DNA of 64,000 nucleotides from Arcicella rosea (GTDB taxonomy: Bacteria; Bacteroidota; Bacteroidia; Cytophagales; Spirosomataceae): positions 1 through 64,000 of the forward strand of contig NZ_JBEUMS010000023.1 of NCBI RefSeq assembly GCF_040543805.1, given 5' to 3'. The position numbers and the translations under genes are program-made. Below the pieces are notes generated by a model that worked only from the letters and a program-made list of their open reading frames with translations, was not told the origin of the DNA and searched no databases. Below, one piece after another: positions 15,552 to 24,869 of the stretch (the first letter of the stretch is position 1; every line of letters starts with the position of its first letter).

Positions 15552-17741
15552 GTGAAAAAACTACTCTTTTTTGCCTTAGTAATCTTCTCTGCCAGCAATT
15601 ATTCCGCATTGGCACAAAACAAAAAAGCCATTACTTTAGAAGACATCTGGTCTAAATACACTTTTGTACAGAAACAAGTACAAAACATCAACTGGATGAA
15701 AGATGGTGCATTCTATACTGCCCTTGATAATGGCAAAGTAATCAAACACCAAGTAACAGATGGTGCAGCGGTGGCTACTCTTTTCAACGAAGCCGTAAGT
15801 GTTGAAAACTTAGGAAAGAAAATCACGGTAGATGATTATGCTCTTTCTGCTGATGAACAAAAATTATTGATAAGTACTGAGTCTGAACCAATTTATCGTC
15901 GTAGTTCTAAAGAAGAAAACTTCGTGTATGACTTAAAGACCAAGAAATTAGTACAATTATCAAGCGGTGGAAAACAAATGTTTGCTACTTTTTCGCCTGA
16001 TGGTGCGAAAGTCGCCTTTGTTCGTCAGAATAATTTATTTGTGGTTGATTTAGCTACCATGACAGAACAAAAAATTACCAATGATGGTAAGTGGAATTAT
16101 ATCATTAACGGTGCTTGCGACTGGGTTTATGAAGAAGAATTCTCTTTTGCTCGTGCTTTTCAATGGTCACCAGATAGTAAAAAGATTGCTTTCTATACTT
16201 TCGACGAAACCAACGTTCCTGAATACAATATGCAAATGTGGGGCAAGCTTTATCCTACAGATTATCGCTATAAATATCCAAAAGCTGGCGAAGCAAATTC
16301 TACTGTAAGCATTTCAGTACATCATTTATCAGAAGCAAAAACCATTAAAATGGATATTGGTTCTGAAACAGATATGTATATTCCAAGAATTCGCTGGACA
16401 CAAGATGCTAACTTACTTTCTATAGAAAGATTAAACCGTTTACAAAACCGTTTGGACATTATTCATGCGGATGCTCAAACTGGAACAGGTAATATTGTGC
16501 TTACAGAAACAAGCAATACTTATGTAGATGTTGAAAACTTTGGAGATGATTTGACTTATTTGTCAGATGGAAAATCATTTATCATGTCTTCTGAAAAAGA
16601 TGGGTTTAAACACCTTTTTCACTATGATATAGCAGGTAAATTAATTCGCCAAATCACGACTGGTAAGTGGGAAGTAGATAATTTTTATGGTATCGACGAA
16701 AATACTAAGACACTTTATTTTACTTCTACCGAATTATCAAATACTGAACGTCAATTATTTAGTATTTCTTTAGAAGGAAAACTGAAAAAGCAGCTTTCGC
16801 AAGAGCATGGCATGAATACCGCAAGCTTTAGCAATGATTTCAAATATTATATTCTTCAACATTCTGCTTCCAATAGTCCGCTAAAAGTAAGTTTACACAA
16901 AGCACCATCGGGGCAATTAGTAAAAATATTGGAAGATAATGCTGCGCTCAGAAAAACCCTTGAAACTTTCGATATTGCCAAGAAAGAATTCATGACTATC
17001 AGAACCTCAGAGAACATTGAGCTAAACGCATGGATGATTAAACCAACTGATTTTGATCCTAAAAAGAAATATCCAGTCTTTATGTTCTTATACGGTGGAC
17101 CAGGCAGTCAGCAAGTATTGAATCAATTCGATAGCTTTAATGCTTTTTGGTATCAACATTTGGCTCAAAAAGGATACATCGTGGCATGTGTAGATAACCG
17201 TGGTACAGGCGGAAAAGGAGCAGACTTTAAGAAATGTACCTACTTGAATTTAGGGAAATTAGAAGTAAAAGACCAAATAGAAGCCGCCAAATACTGGGGT
17301 AATTTACCGTATGTCGATAAAACAAGAATTGGTATTCAAGGATGGAGTTATGGTGGTTATATGTCATCCAACTGTTTGTTTCAAGGAGCCGATTATTTCA
17401 AAACTGCCATTGCCGTTGCACCCGTAACCAACTGGCGTTTTTATGATAGTATTTATACTGAACGCTTCTTGAGAACACCCCAAGAAAATGCAAAAGGCTA
17501 TGATGAAAACTCGCCCGTTACTTATGCCAAAAACTTAAAAGGTAATTTCTTATTAGTACACGGCACAGGCGATGACAACGTTCATTTTCAGAATTCAATC
17601 GCTTTAGAAGAGGCATTGATTAAGGCAAATAAACAATTTCAATCGTTTTATTATCCAAACAAGAATCATGGTATTTATGGAGGAAACACACGTTTCCATC
17701 TTTACACAATGATGACCAACTTTATCGAGAAAAACTTATAA
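15552..17741 (+). CDS. Secreted dipeptidyl-peptidase IV (S9B family)
   Basis: This serine peptidase would release Xaa-Pro dipeptides in the periplasm or at the cell surface. From the GTG at 15552 it has 729 residues, a signal peptide ending near SALAQ, an eight-bladed beta-propeller containing the double-Glu motif VYEEE that binds the substrate N-terminus, and an alpha/beta-hydrolase domain. The catalytic residues are Ser599 (GWSYGG), Asp674 (GDDNVHF) and His706 (NHGIYG). A longer open frame begins at 15414 next to the terminator, but its extra 46 residues precede the signal peptide, so GTG is preferred. Confidence 0.93.
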   Translation: MKKLLFFALVIFSASNYSALAQNKKAITLEDIWSKYTFVQKQVQNINWMKDGAFYTALDNGKVIKHQVTDGAAVATLFNEAVSVENLGKKITVDDYALSADEQKLLISTESEPIYRRSSKEENFVYDLKTKKLVQLSSGGKQMFATFSPDGAKVAFVRQNNLFVVDLATMTEQKITNDGKWNYIINGACDWVYEEEFSFARAFQWSPDSKKIAFYTFDETNVPEYNMQMWGKLYPTDYRYKYPKAGEANSTVSISVHHLSEAKTIKMDIGSETDMYIPRIRWTQDANLLSIERLNRLQNRLDIIHADAQTGTGNIVLTETSNTYVDVENFGDDLTYLSDGKSFIMSSEKDGFKHLFHYDIAGKLIRQITTGKWEVDNFYGIDENTKTLYFTSTELSNTERQLFSISLEGKLKKQLSQEHGMNTASFSNDFKYYILQHSASNSPLKVSLHKAPSGQLVKILEDNAALRKTLETFDIAKKEFMTIRTSENIELNAWMIKPTDFDPKKKYPVFMFLYGGPGSQQVLNQFDSFNAFWYQHLAQKGYIVACVDNRGTGGKGADFKKCTYLNLGKLEVKDQIEAAKYWGNLPYVDKTRIGIQGWSYGGYMSSNCLFQGADYFKTAIAVAPVTNWRFYDSIYTERFLRTPQENAKGYDENSPVTYAKNLKGNFLLVHGTGDDNVHFQNSIALEEALIKANKQFQSFYYPNKNHGIYGGNTRFHLYTMMTNFIEKNL

Positions 17742-17816
17742 GCATTCCTGATTAATAGGGAATATACAGAGCGTAGAATCAATTGGCTATTGTTTAAGTA
17801 ACATGGAGTGAAGCAA

Positions 17817-17856
17817 ATAAGAGTTGTGAATTGTGAATGATGAGTTGTGAATTTAA
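17817..17856. repeat. Short family B heptanucleotide array
   Basis: Units of the GTGAATT/GTTGTGA type follow the peptidase gene by about 75 bp. The orientation is the complement of the arrays at 5058 and 12541. Confidence 0.75.
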
Positions 17857-17966
17857 GATATTGATATGCAATGTTTTAAATTGAAAAAGATACCGTCATT
17901 CATTTTATATAGACTACTTATTTTAAAAGACAAATCACTTAATGAGTACTTGCGATAGCCAATTTT

Positions 17967-18509
17967 GTGAGTGCGATTGCTCATCCCGTTTGTGCAGGAG
18001 CAAATAGTATGAGTGCAGTCGCCTATCCCGTCAATGCAGGAGCTAATAGTATCAGTGCAGTCGTCTATCCCGTCGGTGCAGGAGCTAATAGTATGAATGC
18101 AGTCGCCTATCCCGTCAGTGCAGGAGCTAATAGTATAAATGCAGTCGCTTATGCCGTGAGTGCAGGAGCTAATAGTATGAATGCAGTCGCTTATCCCGTC
18201 GGTGCAGGAGCAAATATTATAAATGCAGTTGCTTCTCCAGTGAGTGCAGGAGCTAATAGTATGAATGCAGTCGCCTATCCCGTGAATGCAGGAGCTAATA
18301 TTATCAATGCAGTCGTCTATCCCGTGAGTGCAGGAGCTAATAGTATGAGTGCAGTTGCTTATCCCGTGAGTGCAGGAGCAAATAGTATAAATGCAGTCGT
18401 TTATCCCGTGAGTGCAGGAGCAAATAGTATCAGTGCAGTCGCTTATCCCGTCAGTGCAGGAGCTAATAGTATCAGTGCAGTCACTTATCCCGTGAGTGCA
18501 GGAGCTATT
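17967..18509 (+). repeat. 42-bp minisatellite, 13 copies
   Basis: The 42-bp unit begins around GTGCAGGAGCTAATAGTATG and continues with a GCAGTCGCCTATCCCGT block. Copies are head-to-tail with no spacers and differ by scattered single substitutions. The period keeps reading frame. Confidence 0.97.
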
Positions 18510-18560
18510 TTTAACAAGGAAAAAATCATCACATCAGTAGCACGAGTTTCCAACTCGTGA
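17967..18560 (+). CDS. Repeat protein built from 13 tandem 14-residue units
   Basis: No family is recognised. The 197-residue frame starts at GTG and consists of 13 copies of a 14-residue unit of the form S[MI][NS]AVAYPVSAGAN (first unit truncated), then 16 unrelated residues. No signal peptide or transmembrane helix is evident. The unit is Ala/Val/Ser/Asn-rich with an invariant AGA and near-invariant PV. Only this frame stays open through the repeats, and many unit differences fall at third codon positions (GTC/GTG, GCT/GCA, GCC/GCT), which favours real coding. It could instead be a non-coding minisatellite. Its GC content, near 50%, is above its surroundings. Confidence 0.5.
   Translation: MSAIAHPVCAGANSMSAVAYPVNAGANSISAVVYPVGAGANSMNAVAYPVSAGANSINAVAYAVSAGANSMNAVAYPVGAGANIINAVASPVSAGANSMNAVAYPVNAGANIINAVVYPVSAGANSMSAVAYPVSAGANSINAVVYPVSAGANSISAVAYPVSAGANSISAVTYPVSAGAIFNKEKIITSVARVSNS
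18539..18560 (+). other. Hairpin spanning the stop of the repeat gene
   Basis: CACGAGTT-TCC-AACTCGTG is a perfect 8-bp stem with a 3-nt loop that includes the terminal TGA. A similar GAGTTTCCAACTC motif recurs at about 21217-21233. Only a weak T tract follows, so it is at best a partial terminator. Confidence 0.6.
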
Positions 18561-18778
18561 AATAAAGAATGATTTTATTTAATAATAGGTGATAGTTTTA
18601 TAGTTACCAAACTATGGAGAAAATCCACAAAAGAGTCATCATTAGATGTTTCTGTAAGATTATTCGAGTGCCCTTTCCCTTAGTTTGTGAAATTAAAAGG
18701 AAAGGCGAATTCTTTTTTGGGTATTAGGAAATGTTGTGAATGGCTTAGTTTGATTTAAAGTTTTAAATAAAGAATGAC

Positions 18779-19216
18779 ATGACAATCTTAAGAAATTTTG
18801 ATGACGCAAATATATTTATCAATTTAGAATTGAAAAGGAACATACAAGATAGTTCAATATCTAGTTGTAATGGATTATATAAATTAATCAATAATGAACT
18901 ATCTGCATTATTTGTATCAGATTATAAACTTTATTTCATCTTGGGTGATGAAATAAAACCCGTAGATGATACTTTCAACGTGAAGATTGTAAATGGTAGT
19001 AATGGTACTGAAAAATTAGTTAAAATTTTTAATGATGAAGTATTAGTCTTTCAATTTTCTTATGCACCACCATCTACTGAGCTTTTGAATATTGCACCCT
19101 TTGAATATATTGACGAAGAAGATTTTAATTGGGGGATGTTTATTGAAAATGTCATTAATAATAAAAATAGGAAAAGGGATTTTATTCGAAATCTAATGGA
19201 GGTTTCTACAATCTAA
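18779..19216 (+). CDS. Hypothetical cytoplasmic protein
   Basis: I do not recognise this 145-residue protein. It has no signal peptide or membrane segment, is acidic and rich in Asn, Ile and Phe, with a C-terminal EYIDEEDFNWGMF segment followed by basic residues. Its size and composition resemble the small orphan proteins found next to polymorphic-toxin or repeat loci, but no toxin gene is visible, so this is only an impression. It starts 218 bp after the repeat gene and is followed 12 bp later by a lipoprotein gene, so the two may be co-transcribed. Confidence 0.65.
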   Translation: MTILRNFDDANIFINLELKRNIQDSSISSCNGLYKLINNELSALFVSDYKLYFILGDEIKPVDDTFNVKIVNGSNGTEKLVKIFNDEVLVFQFSYAPPSTELLNIAPFEYIDEEDFNWGMFIENVINNKNRKRDFIRNLMEVSTI

Positions 19217-19228
19217 AACGAGTATAAA

Positions 19229-19600
19229 ATGAAAAGGAATATTTTAGCCATTGTCTGGTCTTTTGTTTGTCTCGGTTGTAATATGTCAGATGATGTGATA
19301 GACTTACCAGGAGGGCATCATTATATAATTGAGGGGTCGTGTACCAATCGCTTATCTATAAACTTAAACTCATCATGTAATTGGATAGAACCAGTAACAG
19401 ACTGTAAGTTTAATGATGACTTTATTTGTGTCGTATCGACAGACTCTATATCCTGTAGTCAAGATAGCATTCCTATCAATAAGAGAAAGTACACGGTGAT
19501 TGATGTTAGAAAAGAAAAAGTTTACTGTTATATGAGTAAAAGTGAGTATGTCTCTTTTTGGGAAAAGAATATTCGTGATGAGGATGTGAAATTGGAATGA
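19229..19600 (+). CDS. Small Cys-rich lipoprotein, unknown function
   Basis: The 123-residue product begins with a lipoprotein signal peptide with lipobox CLGC (Cys17). The mature part contains six or more further cysteines (GSC, SSC, TDC, FIC, ISC, VYC), suggesting disulfides in the periplasm or at the surface. The family is not recognised. It follows the 145-residue orphan by 12 bp. Confidence 0.7.
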   Translation: MKRNILAIVWSFVCLGCNMSDDVIDLPGGHHYIIEGSCTNRLSINLNSSCNWIEPVTDCKFNDDFICVVSTDSISCSQDSIPINKRKYTVIDVRKEKVYCYMSKSEYVSFWEKNIRDEDVKLE

Positions 19601-19704
19601 CTATGCTTGTTATAACATATCCCTGTATAGAGTACTTCTATTACTGAACAGTCATCATACTTGCCATAGATGACTTCTACATAAACTAATCAACGTTTAA
19701 AGCG

Positions 19705-20163
19705 ATGAATAAAAAACTAGCTTTGCTTTTAATCATATTGATTTCTTCTTGTATTAAGAATGAAGGAGATTATGAATATATTTATCTGACTAATAACACT
19801 AATGAGGATATATATTATTTTTTATCTAAAGATGATATTATTAGAGATACAACACTTATCAAATCGATAAGACCGGATACTACTGATGTCGTGATTGGAA
19901 AAAGACCATCTGTAATTTACGCATATAAAGAGGACTCTATAATTTCAAGAGAAAATCAAATGTTCCCCTTTAGAGTTAAACGACAATCAATAAAAGAAAT
20001 ATTTAAGTCTAGCAGTCTTGATGGAGTAATGAATGCTATTTCGATGAAGCAACGAATAAATATTGAATATGATGGTAAAGTCAATATATTTATTGTTAAA
20101 GCTACAGACTTAAATAGTTTTTCAGATAAAAATATCGTGAAAAATAAATTGTTAAAAAAGTAA
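19705..20163 (+). CDS. Small lipoprotein, unknown function
   Basis: The 152-residue product has a lipoprotein signal peptide with lipobox ISSC (Cys16). The mature region begins with a beta-rich NNTNEDIYYFLSKD segment, a pattern seen in small Bacteroidota surface lipoproteins, and ends basic (NKLLKK). The family is not recognised. It is part of the low-GC run of short orphan genes between 18.8 and 20.8 kb. Confidence 0.7.
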   Translation: MNKKLALLLIILISSCIKNEGDYEYIYLTNNTNEDIYYFLSKDDIIRDTTLIKSIRPDTTDVVIGKRPSVIYAYKEDSIISRENQMFPFRVKRQSIKEIFKSSSLDGVMNAISMKQRINIEYDGKVNIFIVKATDLNSFSDKNIVKNKLLKK

Positions 20164-20351
20164 GGTCATTTACCGAAAAAGACATTACTTCAGATACCTT
20201 GATAATTGTCCTACCTAGTCATTAGCCATCAATCTTTTAAGTAATGATTAGTTTCATTAAGTTAAGAGTAATGTGTTTTAGGAAATATTGAGACAGGTTT
20301 AATCAATAGTCATTGATGAAAAAACTGATTCAAGAAAAGAATTTATAGCAA

Positions 20352-20783
20352 ATGAGAAGAATAAAAGAATTTTTAATTTACATTATCTATTTCACCTACA
20401 GGTATTATTCAAAAGATAATAAGGATTTGGATGACGCAAAAATTCATACATTTTCTGCATTATCAATAGTTGGATTTCTATATTTTTCTCCAGTTATGAT
20501 TTATTGCACATCAGAGTTTGGGTTGTCAAAATATTGGGATAATAATTTATTTTTTTTAGAAAGAAGATTTGCGATAGGTGTAATAATAATAATCCTGTCA
20601 ATATTATCTTTTTTTATTTATAGAAGAAAGAAGAAAAAACTGCAACAATATTTTGTCTATTTCGATAATCAATTTGATGAAGAAAAACATAAACGGTATA
20701 AAAAGTATGTGTTATCTATTGCAATTGGTGCTGTAATATGGTCTATTCTAAGTGTCATCATTGTTAGTGAAATCACTAGATAG
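20352..20783 (+). CDS. Small membrane protein, unknown function
   Basis: The 143-residue product has an amphipathic N-terminal start and three predicted membrane segments (about 35-55, 74-92 and 119-140), with a basic RRKKKK loop after the second. The family is not recognised. It lies 45 bp before the VOC-family gene. Confidence 0.65.
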   Translation: MRRIKEFLIYIIYFTYRYYSKDNKDLDDAKIHTFSALSIVGFLYFSPVMIYCTSEFGLSKYWDNNLFFLERRFAIGVIIIILSILSFFIYRRKKKKLQQYFVYFDNQFDEEKHKRYKKYVLSIAIGAVIWSILSVIIVSEITR

Positions 20784-20828
20784 TCAGCAAAAACTATAAA
20801 GATTAAGAAATAGTATAAATCATTTTCC

Positions 20829-21215
20829 ATGAAACTAAAACTAATTTCCATCATCATTTTTGTTCAAAGCATAGAAGTAATGAAAGACTTTTATGTAGGT
20901 ATTTTGGCATTGGAAATCATTGAAGAATATGGTAATAATTGGTTACTCTTGAAAGCAGGGGATTTTCAAATCGGATTGCATAAAATAGGAGAACAATATT
21001 TAGAGGGAAATCAAGAAGCTTTCAAATTTGATAACAATACCAAGATTGTTTTTGAAGTAGATGAAGACCTTTATATACTGAGAGAGCAACTAATAGCCCA
21101 ACAAGTAACATTAGGAGAAGTAAAGACTTTCGATAACTACGATTACTTTTTATGTGATGGAGAAGACCCAGAAGGAAATGTCTTTCAGTTAAAACAGCAA
21201 AAACCAAAACCGTAG
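20829..21215 (+). CDS. VOC (glyoxalase/bleomycin-resistance fold) family protein
   Basis: The 128 residues show one vicinal-oxygen-chelate module pair: FVQSIEVMKDFYVGILALEI at the N-terminus, then WLLLKAGDFQIGLHK, and a C-terminal CDGEDPEGNVFQL that supplies the usual Glu ligand region. Members include glyoxalase I, dioxygenases and antibiotic-binding proteins; the substrate here cannot be assigned. It closes the run of short plus-strand genes and converges with map. Confidence 0.75.
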   Translation: MKLKLISIIIFVQSIEVMKDFYVGILALEIIEEYGNNWLLLKAGDFQIGLHKIGEQYLEGNQEAFKFDNNTKIVFEVDEDLYILREQLIAQQVTLGEVKTFDNYDYFLCDGEDPEGNVFQLKQQKPKP

Positions 21216-21268
21216 CTTGAGTTTCCAACTCATGGAATTTAGAATTAACTCTTTCGTATTCAAAAAAA

Positions 21269-21297
21269 GAAGCTCGTGTCTCCACGAACTTCTCAAG
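21269..21297. terminator. Hairpin downstream of map
   Basis: AGAAGCTCGTG and CACGAACTTCT pair around TCTC with one mismatch. It lies 16 bp past the map stop on the minus strand. Confidence 0.65.
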
Positions 21298-21312
21298 AAA
21301 TAATGGTTTTTC

Positions 21313-22077
21313 TTAATTCCAAATCTCATTCATTTCTGTCAATACAATTGGTTTTCCGTCGGTAACTACAATTGTATGTTCGTGTTGAGCCATAAAACCG
21401 CCCCTGTTTCCAACCATTGTCCAGCCATCTTGCAATGTTTCAGCATAAGTAGAAGTAGTTGAAATAAATGTTTCAATAGCTACCACAGAATTTTTCTTAA
21501 ACCTTGTTGTATTATATTTATCTCTGAAATTCGCTATTTCACTTGGTTCTTCATGAAGACTTCTTCCTACTCCGTGACCAGTCAGATTTTTGATGACCTT
21601 ATAACCTCTTTTCTTCGCTTCGGTCTCAATCAAAAGTCCAATGTCAGAAATGCGAACGCCGCCCTTAATATTATAAATAGCTTTATGTAAAATTTGCTTT
21701 GACGCTTCAACCAATTTTTGGTGTTGGTTTACATCAGTTCCTATCACAAACGAAGCACCATTGTCCGACCAAAAGCCATCTAATTCTGCTGAAACATCAA
21801 TATTAATTAAATCTCCTTCTTTTAACACTTTTCTACTTGAAGGAATGCCATGACAAAATTCATTATTAGTACTGATACAAGTCCAACCAGGAAAACCATA
21901 AGTTAGATATGGTGCAGATTTAGCTCCCAAGTCGTTCAGAATTTGTCCACCATAGTTATCCAATTCCTTTGTTGTGATACCTGGTTGGGCAAATTTTCTC
22001 ATTTCTTTCAACGTGTAAGCAACCGCTTCACTAATTTTTTGCATTCCAACTAATTCTGACTCTTTTGTTATCGACAT
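21313..22077 (-). CDS. map: Methionine aminopeptidase, type I
   Basis: The enzyme removes the initiator methionine from nascent proteins. From the ATG at 22077 it has 254 residues, a normal type I length. The substrate-binding His lies in FCHGIP. The metal ligands are the two Asp in DGFWSDNGASF, His in GHGVGRSLHEEP, Glu in AIETF and Glu in QHEHTIVV. A longer frame begins at 22131, but the promoter box at 22143-22150 and the family N-terminus favour 22077. The SDN ligand segment replaces the more common GDT. Confidence 0.94.
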   Translation of the reverse strand: MSITKESELVGMQKISEAVAYTLKEMRKFAQPGITTKELDNYGGQILNDLGAKSAPYLTYGFPGWTCISTNNEFCHGIPSSRKVLKEGDLINIDVSAELDGFWSDNGASFVIGTDVNQHQKLVEASKQILHKAIYNIKGGVRISDIGLLIETEAKKRGYKVIKNLTGHGVGRSLHEEPSEIANFRDKYNTTRFKKNSVVAIETFISTTSTYAETLQDGWTMVGNRGGFMAQHEHTIVVTDGKPIVLTEMNEIWN

Positions 22078-22142
22078 ATTTTCTTTTTCTAAAGTATTTG
22101 TTGTGATGTTTTGTAGCTTGACAGCCAACATTCAAATATGCA

Positions 22143-22150
22143 CAAATTTA
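22143..22150 (-). promoter_or_regulatory. Bacteroidota -7 box of map
   Basis: TAAATTTG on the minus strand lies 66 bp before the chosen map start. Transcription would start near 22136, which would leave little or no leader for the longer frame from 22131. Confidence 0.5.
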
Positions 22151-22343
22151 CGTTTTTTCTTATGAGGAGAAAAATGGATAAAGCGAATCTCACTTTATCG
22201 CTCAGCAAAACCTTTACTCTCCCTGATGAATCCAAATATATTTTTGCCATTCCAATAAATAATTTTTACCTAGTTTAAGTGTAAAGCAAAGCATTACTCT
22301 GACTAAATAAGCTAGCAAACCATGAAAATGGAATAAACTCAAA

Positions 22344-24869
22344 CTACCCACAATCCACATCCACTACAATTCCAACGCCTTTAAAGTCTTTTGATAGTTC
22401 TATGTTTTGTACTTGTTCGGCAATAAAGGCTTTTGCTCCTTTTAGGTTGATGGTTTTTTCGAGTTTTATCATGATTTCAAATAAATACTGATTGCGTACT
22501 CTTTCTACCAATGGTTTTTCTGGGCCTAATACTCTTGGTGTTCCCAGTTTTTCGATAAGCTTTTGGGCTAATGCTTGGGCTGCTTTTTCGGCATTGGGTT
22601 GGTCGATATGCCTTAAAGTAATCTTGATGATTCTGGTAAAAGGTGGATATTGAAAGTCTTCTCGCTCTTTGATTTCGTCTTGATACAAACCTTCATAATC
22701 ATTTTCGATAATCTGTTGTAATATTTTTTGCTTTGGATTATTGGTCTGAATCAATACTTTTCCTTGCGTTCCTCTTCGTCCTGCTCGTCCTGCTACTTGT
22801 GTCAGCATTTGAAAAGCTCTTTCCGAAGAACGAAAATCTGGAAAATGAATCATTCTATCCGCATCAAAAATGCAGACAAGACTCACTTTTTCAAAATCCA
22901 ATCCTTTAGAAACCATTTGCGTTCCCACCAAAATATCTACTGCACCGCTTTCTACTTCATTAATCAAGGTTTGGAAAGCCGTTTTGGTTCTGGTAGTATC
23001 TAAATCCATTCGAGCAATTTTGGCATTTGGCAAAAAGGTTTGTAATTCTTCTTCCAATTTTTCTGTGCCATAACCTCTTGTTTTCAACTTGGTAGAACCA
23101 CAAGCCTGACAAGTTTTTGACATCGGTTCGTGGTGTCCGCAATAATGGCAACGCAATTCCTGATTGCTATAATGATAAGTAAGGCTCACATCACAATTGG
23201 GACAAGCCGCAATGGTATCGCAATCTTCGCACTGAATATAAGGCGAATAACCTCTACGATTTTGAAATAAAATTGTCTGCTGTTTTTTCTCCAGATTCAG
23301 GCCCATCGTGTCCAACATCAGGTTTGAAAAATCACCTTTGGTTAGTTTTTGTTTTCGAGCTACTTTGATGTCGATAAGTTCAATGTCGGGCAATTGCGTA
23401 TTGCCAAAACGTTCTTTCATTTCCACAAAGCCATATCTTTCGGTTTTGGCATTGTAAAAACTTTCGATAGAAGGCGTAGCAGAACCCAAGAGTACTTTAG
23501 CTTTTTGTCGATGAGCAATCACCACTGCCACATCTCTGGCATGATAGCGAGGTGCTGGGTCGAATTGTTTATAAGAAGTTTCATGTTCTTCATCAACAAT
23601 GATGAGTCCAAGATTATCAAAAGGCAAAAACACCGCAGAACGCACGCCCACCACAAATTGAAATTTGCCAGAAACAACACCTTTCCATACTTCTACCCGT
23701 TCATTATCAGAAAATCGAGAATGGTAAATGCCCATTTTATCGCCAAAAACTTTGCGTAATCGCACCACAATTTGGGTAGTCAAGGCAATTTCTGGCAATA
23801 AATACAATACTTGCGAGCCACTTTCTAATACTTGTTCAATTAGTTTAATATATACTTCTGTTTTGCCACTGCCTGTAATGCCATGTAAAAGTGTTGTGTC
23901 TTTTGTCTGAAAACTTTGCATGATTTCTGAGAACGCTTTTTCTTGAGATTCAGAAAGTACAGGCGTGGGAGCTTCCACAAAGTCAAGGTCTTCTTCAAAG
24001 CGACTAACGATTACTTCAAATTGTTCAAGAATACCATTTTTCAATAAAGTACTCATCGAACTTTCCGAAACATTGGCTTTGGTTAAAGCACTTTTTTCTA
24101 AACCTTTTTTATTCAATTCGGGCGTGCGGAGTACTGGAACGAATTTTAAATAATTCAAAATTACATCCAATTGTTTGGGCGATTTTTCTAATTCACCAAT
24201 CAAAGCCGTTAAGTAAAGTGCATCTTCATAAAAAGGATTTAGTCTGATTTTTTTAAGAATCTTTGGCGTATATTTTTCACGTACTTCTTCAAAAACAATG
24301 ACAGCCTTTTTCTGAATTAAAGACTTAATAATATGATAAACATTCTTTACTTCGGCAAAACGTGCGAGTTCATCATAATTCAAAGACTGATGTTTTTTCA
24401 GTTCTTCGATGATTTCCGTTTCACGTTCTGTCAATAAAGCAGGCTGGTCGAATTCGGGATTAAACTGTACTTTCGATAAACTCGAAATCTTCAAACCCGA
24501 AGGCAAAGCAATGTTCAGTACTTCGCCGACCGTACACATATAATAATCGGCAATCCAATAGAAAAGCTCAATTTGTTTAGCGTTTACTAAAGGAGCGTCG
24601 TCTAATACTTCTAAAATATATTTGGCTTGATATTTTTCTGGCGGTTTGTTGTGAATTCGTGCAATCACAGCGGTAACAACCTTCGTTTTCCCGAATTGCA
24701 CAATCACTCTTAAACCAGCAGTGATACTGGCAGCATACTCACGTGGAACACGATACGTAAAAGTATTCGGTACAGCAACGGGTACGATTACATCGGCAAA
24801 AAGGGTGATTTCTTCTGTATATAAAGACGCTTGAGTATGTTCTGAAGATTGCATTTGCTTGGTTAACAA
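22344..24869 (-). CDS. priA: Primosomal protein N' (replication restart helicase)
   Basis: PriA recognises stalled forks and reloads the replicative helicase. The 841-residue product has an N-terminal 3'-DNA-binding domain (about 20-125), a winged-helix region, and a superfamily 2 helicase core with GITGSGKTEVY (Walker A) and DEEH. The zinc region contains paired CxxC motifs (CEDC, CPNC, CHYC, CQAC, eight cysteines). The C-terminal helicase lobe shows QVAGRAGRRG. The start at 24869 could be the next Met at codon 6. It is transcribed alone. Confidence 0.95.
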   Translation of the reverse strand: MLTKQMQSSEHTQASLYTEEITLFADVIVPVAVPNTFTYRVPREYAASITAGLRVIVQFGKTKVVTAVIARIHNKPPEKYQAKYILEVLDDAPLVNAKQIELFYWIADYYMCTVGEVLNIALPSGLKISSLSKVQFNPEFDQPALLTERETEIIEELKKHQSLNYDELARFAEVKNVYHIIKSLIQKKAVIVFEEVREKYTPKILKKIRLNPFYEDALYLTALIGELEKSPKQLDVILNYLKFVPVLRTPELNKKGLEKSALTKANVSESSMSTLLKNGILEQFEVIVSRFEEDLDFVEAPTPVLSESQEKAFSEIMQSFQTKDTTLLHGITGSGKTEVYIKLIEQVLESGSQVLYLLPEIALTTQIVVRLRKVFGDKMGIYHSRFSDNERVEVWKGVVSGKFQFVVGVRSAVFLPFDNLGLIIVDEEHETSYKQFDPAPRYHARDVAVVIAHRQKAKVLLGSATPSIESFYNAKTERYGFVEMKERFGNTQLPDIELIDIKVARKQKLTKGDFSNLMLDTMGLNLEKKQQTILFQNRRGYSPYIQCEDCDTIAACPNCDVSLTYHYSNQELRCHYCGHHEPMSKTCQACGSTKLKTRGYGTEKLEEELQTFLPNAKIARMDLDTTRTKTAFQTLINEVESGAVDILVGTQMVSKGLDFEKVSLVCIFDADRMIHFPDFRSSERAFQMLTQVAGRAGRRGTQGKVLIQTNNPKQKILQQIIENDYEGLYQDEIKEREDFQYPPFTRIIKITLRHIDQPNAEKAAQALAQKLIEKLGTPRVLGPEKPLVERVRNQYLFEIMIKLEKTINLKGAKAFIAEQVQNIELSKDFKGVGIVVDVDCG

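Noticed and set aside
17967..18509. CRISPR array
   Set aside because: Units are contiguous with no unique spacers, and the period preserves a reading frame.
22078..22343. Small gene between map and priA
   Set aside because: No open frame longer than a few codons has a plausible start or composition; only the map promoter is visible.
23349..23759. 136-residue plus-strand open frame inside priA
   Set aside because: It lies entirely in the helicase domain of priA and has a low-complexity composition typical of an antisense shadow.
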